From: a virus
Virus record (IMG/VR): IMGVR_UViG_3300032182_000104
Location: 1-23,437 of that record
DNA: 23,437 nucleotides
Direction: 5' to 3' (one strand)
The notes under the pieces: model-generated
Seen by the model: the letters and a program-made list of their open reading frames with translations, nothing else
Database searches by the model: none
Told to the model about the DNA's origin: nothing
Made by a program: the position numbers and the translations under genes
In this document: positions 1-6,426 of the stretch, piece by piece
Layout: each line of letters opens with the position of its first letter
Numbering within the stretch: position 1 is the stretch's first letter

Positions 1-55
1 AACTCCTGACATCCTGCTTGCAAAGCAGGCGCTCTACCAGCTGAGCTAATTCCCC
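1..55 (-). tRNA. tRNA-Ala(TGC), 3' end cut by window edge
   Basis: Reading the minus strand from 55, the sequence begins GGGGAATTAGCTCAG, a standard acceptor strand and D-arm. It is followed by an anticodon arm CTGCT-TTTGCAA-AGCAG-like hairpin with anticodon TGC. The T-arm and acceptor 3' strand lie outside the window. It is the last visible member of the phage tRNA cluster. Confidence 0.9.
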
Positions 56-184
56 TGAAAATAACCGCTGCAGCGTCCCACAGCGGTAGCACCGAGAAGG
101 ATCCCACTTCTCTCTCACATGGGTTGGATTTCCGATTCTTTTTTCTCTCGGAGATGTGAGCACGGATGTCGCCAATCCGTTTAG
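56..184 (-). other. Structured spacer between two tRNA genes, no recognised gene
   Basis: This 129-nt stretch between tRNA-Leu and tRNA-Ala has no ATG-initiated frame of note and no tRNA T-loop. It holds four separate inverted repeats: 65-70 with 81-86 (6 bp), 94-99 with 107-112 (6 bp, 7-nt loop), 114-120 with 154-160 (7 bp, 33-nt loop), and 163-167 with 175-179 (5 bp, 7-nt loop). It may be a processed leader, a decayed tRNA or a small structured RNA. None of these is proven. Confidence 0.4.
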
Positions 185-267
185 TGTCGGTAAGAGGACT
201 TGAACCTCCACGTCGCAAGGACACTGGAACCTAAACCCAGCGCGTCTACCAATTCCGCCATACCGAC
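185..267 (-). tRNA. tRNA-Leu(TAG)
   Basis: The minus strand gives a full cloverleaf of 83 nt. The acceptor GTCGGTA pairs with TACCGAC. The D-arm is Leu-type (GGCGGAATTGGTAGACGC), the anticodon loop is TTTAGGT with anticodon TAG, there is a long variable arm, and the T-loop is GGTTCAAGTCC. The discriminator is A at 185 and no CCA is encoded. Confidence 0.95.
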
Positions 268-270
268 TGG

Positions 271-344
271 AGCCAAACAACGGACTTGAACCGTTGACCT
301 GCTGTTTACAAAACAGCTGCTCTATCCAGCTGAGCTAGTTTGGC
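271..344 (-). tRNA. tRNA-Thr(TGT)
   Basis: The minus strand gives a 74-nt cloverleaf. The acceptor GCCAAAC pairs with GTTTGGC, and the anticodon arm GCTGT-TTTGTAA-ACAGC carries anticodon TGT. The T-arm has the GGTTCAAGTCC core. The 5' half overlaps the 3' end of the cpeT-like reading frame, whose stop codon falls in the anticodon loop. Confidence 0.95.
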
Positions 345-857
345 AAATTGGAATGGACCGTATTTACCGCCCCAAACCTGATTTTCGGTGTTGAGCAAGT
401 AACCTCTGTCAACCACATGATATTTGTCTTCTGTGAGGAAGATTTCATTCTTGACATAGGTTACCTGATCTTGCCAGTCCACATAGCAACTGCATCCCTC
501 GACTGAACCGCGAAATGCCTTGCCATCGAACTCTAGTATTGTATCACAATTTTCTTTGTGTGTCAACCCTTCATCGTACTTGATTTGATCAAGATTCTTG
601 AATCCGAGAAATGACTCTTTGACAAAATCGTAATTCTTCACTCTAACTACATCACCGTCTTGAATAGCTTCAATAACGAATTGCCTATAGGGGGCATGTA
701 GAGAGTAATTATATGCTTGTTCTCCATAAAACATGGAGTCTGTTCCTGGCACTTTTTCGTGCTTCAGACGCACCATAGCATATTTTGCGGGATACGAAAA
801 TGCCTGAACTTTATTCTCCCACGTTCCCTCAAACCAATCACAAAATAAATCAATCAT
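306..857 (-). CDS. cpeT: CpeT/CpcT-type phycobiliprotein lyase (cyanophage auxiliary metabolic gene)
   Basis: The 183-residue product matches the CpeT/CpcT chromophore lyase family, beta-barrel proteins that bind bilins and attach them to phycobiliproteins; cyanophage versions are known to bind phycoerythrobilin. Seen here are an N-terminal FEGTWENKVQAF segment (9-20), GEQAYNYSLHAPYRQF (45-60), a DGDVVRVKNYDF strand (67-78), and the CDTILEFDGKAFRGSVEG core (104-121). The ATG at 857 is chosen because the ATGATTGA junction overlaps the stop of the upstream gene; an earlier ATG at 896 would bury 40 nt in that gene. Oddly, about 13 C-terminal residues (FAKLAQLDRAAVL) are translated from tRNA-Thr and the TAA stop is in the anticodon loop, so the natural C-terminus was probably extended when the tRNA was juxtaposed. 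In infection it would adjust host light harvesting. Confidence 0.88.
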   Translation of the reverse strand: MIDLFCDWFEGTWENKVQAFSYPAKYAMVRLKHEKVPGTDSMFYGEQAYNYSLHAPYRQFVIEAIQDGDVVRVKNYDFVKESFLGFKNLDQIKYDEGLTHKENCDTILEFDGKAFRGSVEGCSCYVDWQDQVTYVKNEIFLTEDKYHVVDRGYLLNTENQVWGGKYGPFQFAKLAQLDRAAVL

Positions 858-1116
858 CTTTAGGTAATAGTTCAGGATCATTAACTTCAATATCAAACAT
901 TAGAGGATGACATTCCTCACATGCGAGATATGAAGACCACTTGTACAACTCTTCATCGTCCCAATCCCGACCTTCTAATGCTTCAGTCTGAACTGCTGGA
1001 TGATCTTGTACTAATTGTGGTAGTTCATCAAAGGTATATGGGATACCTTGAATGAAATACATTCTCACCACCATTCCCATGTAAAAACAATAAGATTGTG
1101 AAAGTGTGTATTTCAT
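850..1116 (-). CDS. Small hypothetical cyanophage protein
   Basis: An 88-residue acidic protein of unknown function. Its C-terminal half carries ACEECHP (64-70) and an acidic tail NDPELLPKDD. The frame is open from 1116, where a weak GGGA lies five bases upstream. In-frame ATGs at residues 13, 15 and 19 are alternatives, and the segment after residue 19 (YFIQGIPYTFDELPQL) looks like the start of the folded part. Its TGA overlaps the ATG of the cpeT-like gene, so the two are probably translationally coupled. It sits just downstream of tRNA-Leu(TAA), so tRNA and mRNA may share one transcript. Confidence 0.7.
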   Translation of the reverse strand: MKYTLSQSYCFYMGMVVRMYFIQGIPYTFDELPQLVQDHPAVQTEALEGRDWDDEELYKWSSYLACEECHPLMFDIEVNDPELLPKDD

Positions 1117-1149
1117 AACATTCCCACTACATTTTATTTAGCAGTGGAA

Positions 1150-1233
1150 TAGGGCGAGAGAGACTTGAACTCTCACGACTTTGAAGTCAACAGATTTTAA
1201 GTCTGGTGCGTCTACCGATTCCGCCACCGCCCC
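1150..1233 (-). tRNA. tRNA-Leu(TAA)
   Basis: The minus strand gives an 84-nt tRNA. The acceptor GGGGCGG pairs with TCGCCCT, with G-T pairs at both ends. The D-arm is Leu-type (GGCGGAATCGGTAGACGC), the anticodon loop CTTAAAA carries anticodon TAA, there is a long variable arm, and the T-arm is GAGAG-TTCAAGT-CTCTC. A strong promoter lies 14 nt upstream. Confidence 0.95.
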
Positions 1234-1247
1234 TTGAGGACTTGTAT

Positions 1248-1276
1248 ATTATAAGGTATACACCCTTTTTCGTCAA
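1248..1276 (-). promoter_or_regulatory. Sigma70-type promoter for tRNA-Leu(TAA) and downstream genes
   Basis: TTGACG at 1276-1271, a 17-nt spacer and TATAAT at 1253-1248 match the consensus at 11 of 12 positions. The -35 box contains the TGA stop codon of the upstream glutaredoxin-like gene (1275-1273). Predicted transcription begins just before the tRNA 5' end. Confidence 0.8.
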
Positions 1277-1611
1277 GTAATCCAATGAACGCCTTTTAAG
1301 TATTGAAGCGTGTCCTTGATAGAACCGATATGCTTGTATCCAATCGCCACTTGTGGAAAAGTCGCCTCTTTTCCAAATTCGTCGTAAAATGCTTTTTCTG
1401 AATAATGCTTATCTACGCGATATTCGAGAAATTCGCTGATTTGAGGCAAACTGCGTAAAAGCATAGCCATGCGTTCACACTCTTGATTGCCATTTGAGTA
1501 GATAACCGCTGTTTCTGTCATTTTAGTGTCAATTACCATTTTCTTGGTTTTGTCGCACCAAACATATGGTGTTTCAGTGCCATCTTTGTGGATAATGCTG
1601 TATCTAGTCAC
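1273..1611 (-). CDS. Glutaredoxin-like protein lacking the nucleophilic cysteine
   Basis: A 112-residue protein with a thioredoxin-fold glutaredoxin domain from about residue 31: MTETAVIYSNGNQECERMAM, then ATFPQVAIG (83-91) with the cis-proline at 86, then HIGSIKD. It resembles the glutaredoxins of T4-like cyanophages, which can reduce ribonucleotide reductase. The usual CPYC site reads NQEC, so only the second (resolving) cysteine, Cys45, remains; dithiol chemistry is unlikely. Residues 1-30, including WCDKTKK, precede the fold. The start is a GTG at 1611 that overlaps the upstream stop by 8 nt; ATGs at residues 25 and 31 are alternatives and neither has a clear ribosome site. The stop codon doubles as part of the downstream promoter. 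Confidence 0.75.
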   Translation of the reverse strand: MTRYSIIHKDGTETPYVWCDKTKKMVIDTKMTETAVIYSNGNQECERMAMLLRSLPQISEFLEYRVDKHYSEKAFYDEFGKEATFPQVAIGYKHIGSIKDTLQYLKGVHWIT

Positions 1612-1918
1612 GTTGACGCCAATCGTCAGGTTTGTCTTGTTTGAACCAATCTACGATTTCATCAGCTCCAGAAAACCCCGTTTTGTAATTAGATGGGTCG
1701 GGGTCGCCTAATCCCATCTTATTCATAAAATCATCCATACTGCCCTCCTCGATGTCTTGAGCAGCCTGACGACGTGCTTTATTCAACCAATCTCGGGCAG
1801 TTGTATGCCTTTTTGCTAATTTCTCTGCCCAAATCATATCTTCCAAGGGCACTTGTTCTTTGTTTGCGATACATTGACAGATCGACTCCAATCGGAGTCG
1901 GTAGGCAGTAGAAAGCAT
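1604..1918 (-). CDS. Conserved cyanophage hypothetical protein (DPDPSN/DDWRQRD type)
   Basis: A 104-residue soluble protein of a type I recall as common in T4-like cyanophages, function unknown. The N-terminal half is helical and basic (LEDMIWAEKLAKRHTTARDW). It is followed by an EGSMDDFMNKMGLGDPDPSN motif and a C-terminal DEIVDWFKQDKPDDWRQRD. It starts 1 nt after the TAA of the upstream gene and its TAG lies inside the next gene, so this is one polycistronic unit from the promoter at 2137-2165. I do not recognise a domain. Confidence 0.8.
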   Translation of the reverse strand: MLSTAYRLRLESICQCIANKEQVPLEDMIWAEKLAKRHTTARDWLNKARRQAAQDIEEGSMDDFMNKMGLGDPDPSNYKTGFSGADEIVDWFKQDKPDDWRQRD

Positions 1919-1919
1919 A

Positions 1920-2114
1920 TTAGTCTCGCAGTTTTAGTTCTAGATCTTCGAGTTTATGATACTCTGCATGTGCCGCTTCTTGACGGTCACACACAATATT
2001 TAGAATGTCATCCATGATAATGTCGTTATCGACATAATCATCAAGGTACTTGTCAATTGCTTCTTTCAAATACCTGTATCGATGCCACTCTGGTGAATAG
2101 GGTTTGTAGTGCAT
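1920..2114 (-). CDS. Small conserved cyanophage protein
   Basis: A 64-residue protein with many charged residues and probably all helical (YLKEAIDKYLDDYVDNDIIMDDIL, then a C-terminal KLEDLELKLRD). Function unknown. It is the first gene after the strongest promoter in the window (TTGACA-17-TATAAT at 2165-2137), leaving a leader of roughly 15 nt. It has no clear Shine-Dalgarno sequence. Confidence 0.75.
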   Translation of the reverse strand: MHYKPYSPEWHRYRYLKEAIDKYLDDYVDNDIIMDDILNIVCDRQEAAHAEYHKLEDLELKLRD

Positions 2115-2136
2115 GATATAGCAAATTCATACAATG

Positions 2137-2165
2137 ATTATAGGGCAATTTGCCGAAAATGTCAA
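2137..2165 (-). promoter_or_regulatory. Perfect-consensus sigma70 promoter with palindromic spacer
   Basis: TTGACA (2165-2160), a spacer of exactly 17 nt and TATAAT (2142-2137) match the host housekeeping consensus at 12 of 12 positions. The spacer holds an 11-nt perfect palindrome, GGCAATTTGCC at 2144-2154, which could be an operator. The upstream edge merges with the 55-nt repeat at 2164-2218. Confidence 0.85.
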
Positions 2166-2218
2166 CTCGACCTTTTGGGCGATTTTTTGGCGGCGAATTT
2201 TTTTCGGAATTCTGGTAA
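2164..2218 (-). repeat. 55-nt promoter-proximal repeat, copy 1
   Basis: It aligns without gaps to 14367-14421 with about 45 of 55 identical bases. The shared core on the minus strand is CCGCCAAAAAATCGC, flanked by AATTC, GAAAAA and GTCGAG. This copy lies between the stop of the last baseplate gene and the -35 box of the promoter at 2137-2165. Confidence 0.75.
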
Positions 2219-2232
2219 CTGAAGGTCGATTT

Positions 2233-3360
2233 TCAATTGAGGAAAATGGTGAGTGCTTTGACAGTAAGTGTACCAGCAAACGTTGCAGTTGTCACCCCTG
2301 CCATGGTGATCTTGTTCACACCTAGGGCAGACACGATCTCGACACCGCTGGCCATGTTTGCCTTGAATGATTGCTTGCCTGGACCTAGTGAGAGGTCCCA
2401 ACATGCACCCACCACTGGTGGTTTGTCGCCAATAGCAGGGACAACACCCAAAATCTCTTCAGTCTTTGTTCCACCTGCTTTGAGGTAGTGGTTGCCAACT
2501 GTATCTAAACCGAAACCACCAGTGGTTGACTTGAGGTTGATGTTAGCAAGGGCATTGATGTTGTAGTGACCACCAACACCAAGATTATAGTTGCCTGTAA
2601 TACTATGGTTGATAGTTCCAACACTGTTGGTAGCTTCAGTTGATCCTGGTTGTGTGGTGTTGTACGTCTTCTCACCAGCACCATCAACGTAGTCAGCACT
2701 ACCAATAGTCTTGTTATTGAATGAGGTGTTGAGGTTGTAGTCTCCACACCAGACACTAAACTTACCGTTGCCATCACCGACCTCGATGTTGACTGCCTCT
2801 CCTGCCTTGAGTGTTAATGTCTTGAGAGCATTGATTGTAATGTTGTCGCCCTTAAGATCGCAGGAATCTCCTTGCGCTTCAATAGCGACCTTTCCTTCGG
2901 CATACACAGAGTATGCATGGTCTTCCTTTGTAGACTCTCCTCGGTTTCCTCTATCATCTGATGTTCTTGTGGCATCTTTAGGACCCTTCGCTTGTACTGT
3001 AATAGTTCCACTAGCATTATGAATCTGGTCGGCACTGTTGAATACCAACTTACCACCACACCCTGCTTGACCAGGGACACCAGTGGAGAATGTCATGTTG
3101 CCTGTCTCGTCAAAGAACATAGCACTTTGACCGTTGGTTACGACGTAACCTCCAGGCTGACCGTCACTACCAGCCCAGTCCATGCAGGTCCAACCATTGG
3201 AGACCCAATGAACTGCTGGTTTTTCTGTACAAAATTGTTCTGTACTTAACTCACCATCTTTTCTGCCAGACGTAGGTTCTGCCGCACCATCTTGTTTGCC
3301 AAGTGTAGATGACTTGGCAGATGGTTTTACTGTATCTGTTTTGTTGTGTACGTTTGCCAT
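2233..3360 (-). CDS. Beta-rich baseplate/spike protein, gp5 C-terminal or VgrG-like
   Basis: A 375-residue structural protein directly downstream of the gp5-like hub gene; the ATG overlaps the hub TAA (TAATG). The first 50 residues are low-complexity and polar. The rest is a run of short beta strands with glycine and asparagine turns, for example DNITINALKTLTLKAGEAVNIE and NYNLGVGGHYNINALANINLK. This is the style of the beta-helical spike of T4 gp5 and VgrG. The product probably caps or extends the central spike or hub. A TTG start nine bases upstream is possible but less likely. Identification rests on style and context, not on a recognised domain. Confidence 0.7.
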   Translation of the reverse strand: MANVHNKTDTVKPSAKSSTLGKQDGAAEPTSGRKDGELSTEQFCTEKPAVHWVSNGWTCMDWAGSDGQPGGYVVTNGQSAMFFDETGNMTFSTGVPGQAGCGGKLVFNSADQIHNASGTITVQAKGPKDATRTSDDRGNRGESTKEDHAYSVYAEGKVAIEAQGDSCDLKGDNITINALKTLTLKAGEAVNIEVGDGNGKFSVWCGDYNLNTSFNNKTIGSADYVDGAGEKTYNTTQPGSTEATNSVGTINHSITGNYNLGVGGHYNINALANINLKSTTGGFGLDTVGNHYLKAGGTKTEEILGVVPAIGDKPPVVGACWDLSLGPGKQSFKANMASGVEIVSALGVNKITMAGVTTATFAGTLTVKALTIFLN

Positions 3361-6300
3361 TAGGGACAATCAATATATTTACCAGTGCCGATCTTGACAG
3401 CGCCTCTAGTTGCGAGAGCATCAGGATCAAGACATACCATGTTAGGTAGAGCGATTGCTCCACTTCCACTTCCACCAATGATTTGCACCTTGGGAGTCTT
3501 TGTGTATTTAATTGTTCGATCTAGGATTCTGACACTGATAACAAATCCTCGTTCATCAATGATTGCTTCAGCAATTCCCTTCTCACCATTTATGTATACG
3601 GTGGGAGCAGTCTTGTATTTTATACCAGGAGCAATCAGTGTGAAGGAGTCGATGATACATTCGATTCCATTATCTTCGGGAGTGTTGACCTTATACCCTA
3701 GGCCACCCTTGGTGACTCTGATCTCGGAAACGTATCCTCTATCATCTAGGAGAGCGATAGCAGTTGCACCAAATCCTTTACCAGAACTGATGATAACTCT
3801 AGGTGCTTCTTTGTATCTATCACCAGTATCTTTGATAGGAATTTGTATGATAGTGCCAACGTCATCAGTGATAGGAAGATCTGCTCTTGGTTTCGTGAGT
3901 TCTACTCTAGGTGCTTCGGTAACAGGTTCTTCGTCAACATATGTTCCAACGATAGTAACTGTTGCTGTAGCATCGTAACCTACAACCTTGAAGTATACCT
4001 TCTCGTCACGCTCATTATCCAAGTCCTCAACAATACCAACAGTAACTCTTGCTGTGTTATTACGGACTACAAAGTTACCATTTAGATTTTCCTGAACAAA
4101 ATCTTCTGGTCTGATGTCACCATAGAGTTGATACTGTAGACGTGTGCCATCAGGGATGTTCTGTGTAGTAATGGTGTAGTAGATGTCTTCACCTTCATAG
4201 TATAGCTGTTTGTCAGTGGTGACATCAACGAATTCAGTAGGTACTGTGTTTGGATTGTAGTTTGGATTGACTAGACCGTATGCATCATAAGTAATAGTGA
4301 CAAGAGCCGAAGCATCAGTGTCAAGATCTTCCTCGTCAACTACAGTGAATACCAAATCTTGATACTCATTTGTCAATACATTATCATCAGCAAGTTTTAC
4401 CTGGACTGTACCAATACCAAGAGGAATCTGCACAGTAACAACTTCATCGTCATCATTGACTGTTTCTTCCTCGATGGTGTCAATCTCTGTGATTACATAG
4501 TCACCAGTGAGACTACCACTGTCAAAGTATTCAGGTACGATGGTGTCGCCACTCAATCTATACTTTAGAATAGTTCCGATAGGAACATTAGATGTCCTGA
4601 TCGTGTAGGTGATTGTATCACCCTCTGTCACTAGAGTAGGATCAGCAACAACAGTATAGTATCTACCACCACTAGGATCTACAGGTAGATCATCATCAGG
4701 GTCAGCATCATCAGGAGCATCGTCAGGAATGATACCTTCTGGCGTAGGTGAGTTACCACCAGGGAAGAAGTCATCTCCATCATCGTCAGTAAACTGTGGG
4801 ATGATGTTGGGATCGTTGGATGGATCTTCGGCCTCTGATGGGAAGAAATTAGGTGGAGTTTCAACGCCAGGGAATAGATTACCTGGAGGTTCTGAACCAC
4901 CAGAAGGAATCTCGGGAGGATCCCACTCGGGAACACCACCAACGAAAATAACTTGAGTTGGAGGAGCATCAGAATAGTCTAGAGACTCTGGACAATCAAA
5001 ACGCTCACCAGTATCACCGTCCTCTAGATCTTTCAGTAGTTTATCAAGGAAGTCTTCCTCATCTTCATCAGTTCCACAGTCATTACACTTGACAGTTTCC
5101 TCGGAACACTTACTACTAGGTCCACTACAGTTGATGCCAAGGAACGACATTACTTTCTGGACTGCAGAAGACACAAGGTCTACAGCACCACCAATGATTG
5201 ATAGTATCGATTGAATCGGTCCAAGAACTTGAGCAATCAATCCATCAATCAATCCTAGAATCTGATTGACAATACCATCAACTAGGTTAGTGATAGCACA
5301 AGCAGCAGGAGAGAAGATCTCCATGACAAAATCAAACAGAAGATCTGTCAAGAACTGTACTAGTTTGTCAATAAGATCTTCGATAGCACAACCAAGAGCT
5401 TTCAAGATCTGGTCAAGAACTTTCTTGATTGTCTTCAGTACATTACCTTTTGGTTTGACAGTATCAAAGTCTTGTTTAGGATCGACGGGTACTTTTTCTT
5501 TCTCTTCTTCTGGTACGTTGAGACCCAGCGCAATCTTAACTAGGTCTTCAATACCCTGACGAATAGTTCTGATAATTTCTGACTGGATTCTACCAACCAA
5601 ACTTCTTACTAGTCTAGTGACTCTACCAATGTGATAGCGAGCAATCGATACTTTATCATACAAGAATCCATTGACCTGACTGACATAGTAACTACCAAGT
5701 TGACCACCAGATGACTGGTTCGCTGCCAACATATCACCAACGATGTTAGTCAGTTGCTTCGAGAAGTTACTCTCTGTACCACAGGTAGGGTTAGCAATAG
5801 TAACACATGCTTTAGAACCAATAGGGTTTGCTTCACTGTGCTTGCCGCGCAGTGCTGCAATGATAGCGGGAGCACCGTTCTCTTCGTGGGCCTGTGCTGC
5901 ATCAGGTTCACCACCATCTACGTTAGCACCAGTGTCAGGATCAGTACCATCCTGATTCTTCATCGAACGATGAGCTTGTGCTTTAGATTCTGGGTCTGTA
6001 CCTGTAGTATATCCTAATCCTTCTCCAGTGTTCTGCGGAAGATCTACCTTAACTTCAGTTGCACCAGCGGTGTGACCAATCGATCCCATGATGATTGGTT
6101 TCTGTCTGTCATTGTCAAGGAAGAATCCAGTGACCCAGTTACCTGCACGTAGGTTTACAGTAGCACCAGTGACACCACCATCACTGAAAGGTGTGGTGAC
6201 TGGCAGCATAACTTGTGCCCAAGGTAACTCCTTCGTGGGTGTAGTATCCTTGAGGTTATGTCCAATAATTCTTACACGATACCTGCCAGACTTTTTAGGA

Positions 6301-6398
6301 TCATCGGTAGGTGACGTTTCAATCTGACCAATCCACCAGTGGAAACCATCGTCTCCCACCTGATTCGTCTGCATTAATGATGATAATACGGGATCCAT
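3360..6398 (-). CDS. 5: gp5-like baseplate hub / spike protein, long form without lysozyme
   Basis: A 1012-residue hub protein. Residues 15-125 form a gp5/VgrG-type OB fold (WWIGQIETSP, YRVRIIGHN, LPWAQVMLPVTTPFSDGG, VTGFFLDNDRQKPIIMGSIG). In T4 this domain binds gp27 and is followed by a lysozyme domain; none is visible here. Instead come a hydrophobic amphipathic helical stretch (250-420), a cysteine cluster (C424, C431, C438, C441), an acidic proline-rich linker (460-575), two Ig/Calx-beta-like repeats (580-705, 720-820) and three short repeats at 860-985 of the form AP-x-V-x-I..GxGxxAxA. A late promoter lies about 25 nt upstream. The gp27-like gene precedes it, as expected for partners. 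The gp5 call is good for the N-terminus; the function of the remainder is inferred. Confidence 0.8.
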   Translation of the reverse strand: MDPVLSSLMQTNQVGDDGFHWWIGQIETSPTDDPKKSGRYRVRIIGHNLKDTTPTKELPWAQVMLPVTTPFSDGGVTGATVNLRAGNWVTGFFLDNDRQKPIIMGSIGHTAGATEVKVDLPQNTGEGLGYTTGTDPESKAQAHRSMKNQDGTDPDTGANVDGGEPDAAQAHEENGAPAIIAALRGKHSEANPIGSKACVTIANPTCGTESNFSKQLTNIVGDMLAANQSSGGQLGSYYVSQVNGFLYDKVSIARYHIGRVTRLVRSLVGRIQSEIIRTIRQGIEDLVKIALGLNVPEEEKEKVPVDPKQDFDTVKPKGNVLKTIKKVLDQILKALGCAIEDLIDKLVQFLTDLLFDFVMEIFSPAACAITNLVDGIVNQILGLIDGLIAQVLGPIQSILSIIGGAVDLVSSAVQKVMSFLGINCSGPSSKCSEETVKCNDCGTDEDEEDFLDKLLKDLEDGDTGERFDCPESLDYSDAPPTQVIFVGGVPEWDPPEIPSGGSEPPGNLFPGVETPPNFFPSEAEDPSNDPNIIPQFTDDDGDDFFPGGNSPTPEGIIPDDAPDDADPDDDLPVDPSGGRYYTVVADPTLVTEGDTITYTIRTSNVPIGTILKYRLSGDTIVPEYFDSGSLTGDYVITEIDTIEEETVNDDDEVVTVQIPLGIGTVQVKLADDNVLTNEYQDLVFTVVDEEDLDTDASALVTITYDAYGLVNPNYNPNTVPTEFVDVTTDKQLYYEGEDIYYTITTQNIPDGTRLQYQLYGDIRPEDFVQENLNGNFVVRNNTARVTVGIVEDLDNERDEKVYFKVVGYDATATVTIVGTYVDEEPVTEAPRVELTKPRADLPITDDVGTIIQIPIKDTGDRYKEAPRVIISSGKGFGATAIALLDDRGYVSEIRVTKGGLGYKVNTPEDNGIECIIDSFTLIAPGIKYKTAPTVYINGEKGIAEAIIDERGFVISVRILDRTIKYTKTPKVQIIGGSGSGAIALPNMVCLDPDALATRGAVKIGTGKYIDCP

Positions 6399-6419
6399 AC
6401 CGAGCAGCAGTTACTTAAT

Positions 6420-6426
6420 TATTTAT
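6420..6426 (-). promoter_or_regulatory. T4-like late promoter upstream of gp5-like gene
   Basis: ATAAATA on the minus strand matches the T4 late promoter core. It overlaps the TAA of the upstream gene and ends 22 nt before the hub start codon. Confidence 0.6.

Noticed and set aside
56-184. A fifth tRNA, or an ORF running GTG...GNPTHVREKW...CYRCGT into tRNA-Ala
   Set aside because: The anticodon-like arms lack the U before the anticodon and no T-loop follows. The open frame has no ATG and its end is a translation of the tRNA.
271-344. tRNA-Thr as an integration attachment site
   Set aside because: No integrase and no partial tRNA copy nearby; lytic T4-like phages do not need one.
3385-3978. 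Plus-strand open frame opposite the gp5-like gene
   Set aside because: Antisense shadow of a well supported structural gene; no ribosome site and biased Ser/Pro composition.
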